The translations under genes were made by a program, and so were the position numbers. This document shows, piece by piece, positions 21,982 through 22,551 of a stretch of DNA of 22,551 nt (positions are counted from its first letter, which is position 1; each line of letters opens with the position of its first letter). The notes beneath the pieces are model-generated. The model was not told where the DNA came from. It saw nothing but the letters and a program-made list of their open reading frames with translations, and ran no database searches. Origin of the DNA: a bacterium (GTDB lineage Bacteria; B130-G9); contig DATLAJ010000112.1 of the NCBI GenBank assembly GCA_035527515.1, positions 1 through 22,551 on the forward strand. The letters are read 5' to 3'.

Positions 21982-22056
21982 TGGTGGAGCTGGCGGGATT
22001 CGAACCCGCGACCCTTTGTCTGCCAGACAAATGCGCTCCCACTGCGCCACAGCCCC
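21982..22056 (-). tRNA. tRNA-Ala (anticodon GGC)
   Basis: The minus strand reads GGGGCTG...CAGCTCC as a 7-bp acceptor stem, including the G3-U70 wobble that marks alanine tRNAs. A D-stem GCGC/GCGC, an anticodon stem TTTGT/ACAAA with loop CTGGCAG (anticodon GGC), and a T-arm GCGGG-TTCGAAT-CCCGC follow. The CCA end is encoded (21984-21982). It sits upstream of folC on the same strand, and a T-rich stretch follows. No intron. Confidence 0.96.
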
Positions 22057-22341
22057 ACGGTTCGCCGGCCATGTATTCTCTCACAAAGACTCAATCGGGG
22101 GTCCCCAGAGAAGTTGGACCTCATACCTTTCTGTTCTGTTTCTCTCTGATAAACACGATATTGATCGCATTCACGCTGCTTGTTACTGTATGGACTTCCC
22201 AGCCCTCTGCTACATGGTCATTTATCTCCTGTGTCGCAGTCCTGGCCATCTTTCGACTGCTCAGCTCCGAAGAGCAAGATACAACCTCATATTCCTTCAT
22301 TCAGTTCCCTCCCTCGCGGCGCCCATTTGAATAGATCCTGG
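22057..22341. other. Intergenic region between the aminotransferase 3' end and tRNA-Ala
   Basis: The 285-bp stretch holds no recognisable gene. Small plus-strand open frames here are partly antisense to the tRNA and resemble nothing. It should contain the tRNA promoter on the minus strand, but no clear -35/-10 pair stands out. A GGGGTCCCC-like dyad lies near 22098-22106. Confidence 0.5.
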
Positions 22342-22551
22342 CTAGGCCACATTCAAGGCCTTCTTAACGCTCGACACTATATGCTCAAGCTCCTTTACTC
22401 TTAACGTGTGATAAACCGGCAAGTGAAGCATGTTGGCAACAGCCAAGCTCGCTTTAGGACACTCGGTTCGATAATCCCTGAACATGTCAAGGTCTGCGCA
22501 CGCGCTCATGTAACCGGTCGCAGTATCAACCCCCATTCTGAGCAGTTCCCG
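22342..22551 (-). CDS. C-terminus of a DegT/DnrJ/EryC1/StrS-family PLP aminotransferase (partial)
   Basis: The final 69 residues of a protein that begins beyond the right edge are visible; the frame is open from 22551 to the TAG at 22344-22342. RELLRMGVDTATGYMSAC, then DMFRDYRTECPKASLAVANM and LHLPVYHTL with KELEHIVSSVKKAL match the usual ending of this fold-type I family (GV.T..Y, P.A......L.LP......E...I...V). Members make amino sugars for surface glycans or act as regulators. The catalytic Lys region lies outside the window. Its presence fits the surface-polysaccharide theme. Confidence 0.75.
   Translation of the reverse strand, partial: RELLRMGVDTATGYMSACADLDMFRDYRTECPKASLAVANMLHLPVYHTLRVKELEHIVSSVKKALNVA

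Noticed and set aside
21915-22330. Open frames crossing the tRNA-Ala and the adjacent gap on both strands
   Set aside because: They overlap a well-formed tRNA, and their peptides (for example LAGFEPATLCLPD) are the usual false translation of the tRNA T-arm.

Overview
The window looks like a chromosomal segment from an uncultivated, probably diderm (Gram-negative type) bacterium. It has a fairly high GC content, tightly packed genes with ATGA/GTGA start-stop overlaps, and frequent GTG starts. It also carries many short palindromic elements between genes. The phylum cannot be fixed from the sequence. The envelope genes (Wzm/Wzt polysaccharide exporter, O-antigen-ligase-like protein, secreted beta-helix protein) argue for an outer membrane with surface glycans. 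No phage, transposase, CRISPR or plasmid gene was seen.

Layout. Bases 1-178 hold the 3' end of a plus-strand gene whose last domain resembles the C-terminal domain of the beta-helix protein further right. From 6349 back to 326 runs a minus-strand operon-like block: wzm (ABC-2 permease), wzt (ATPase with glycan-binding-type C-terminal domain), a CinA N-domain protein, nadC, a VanZ-like membrane protein and ribF. It mixes glycan export with NAD and flavin cofactor synthesis. Divergent from it, 6721-10811 on the plus strand holds an O-antigen ligase/polymerase-like membrane protein, a membrane-anchored TPR protein with a C-terminal beta domain, and a metallo-beta-lactamase-fold hydrolase.

From 22551 back to 10966 nearly everything is on the minus strand: the C-terminus of a DegT/DnrJ/EryC1/StrS-type aminotransferase, tRNA-Ala(GGC), folC, a multispanning GT-C/TMTC-like glycosyltransferase, a long coiled-coil protein ending in a methyltransferase domain, a B12-binding-type radical SAM protein, a CapA-type metallophosphatase and a secreted beta-helix repeat protein.

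How it fits together. Wzm/Wzt with an extended C-terminal domain, a coiled-coil methyltransferase, a ligase-like protein, a GT-C transferase and a sugar-aminotransferase-type protein are the expected parts of an ABC-dependent surface-polysaccharide pathway. They are interleaved with housekeeping genes rather than forming one clean cluster. The most interesting leads are: (i) the coiled-coil methyltransferase, whose rod carries an exact 14-residue Trp repeat and which may act as a chain-terminating ruler; (ii) three degenerate 43-bp tandem copies of the folC start region; (iii) several unrelated families of palindromic elements that touch or contain stop codons; and (iv) the Cys- and Asn-laddered beta-helix protein.
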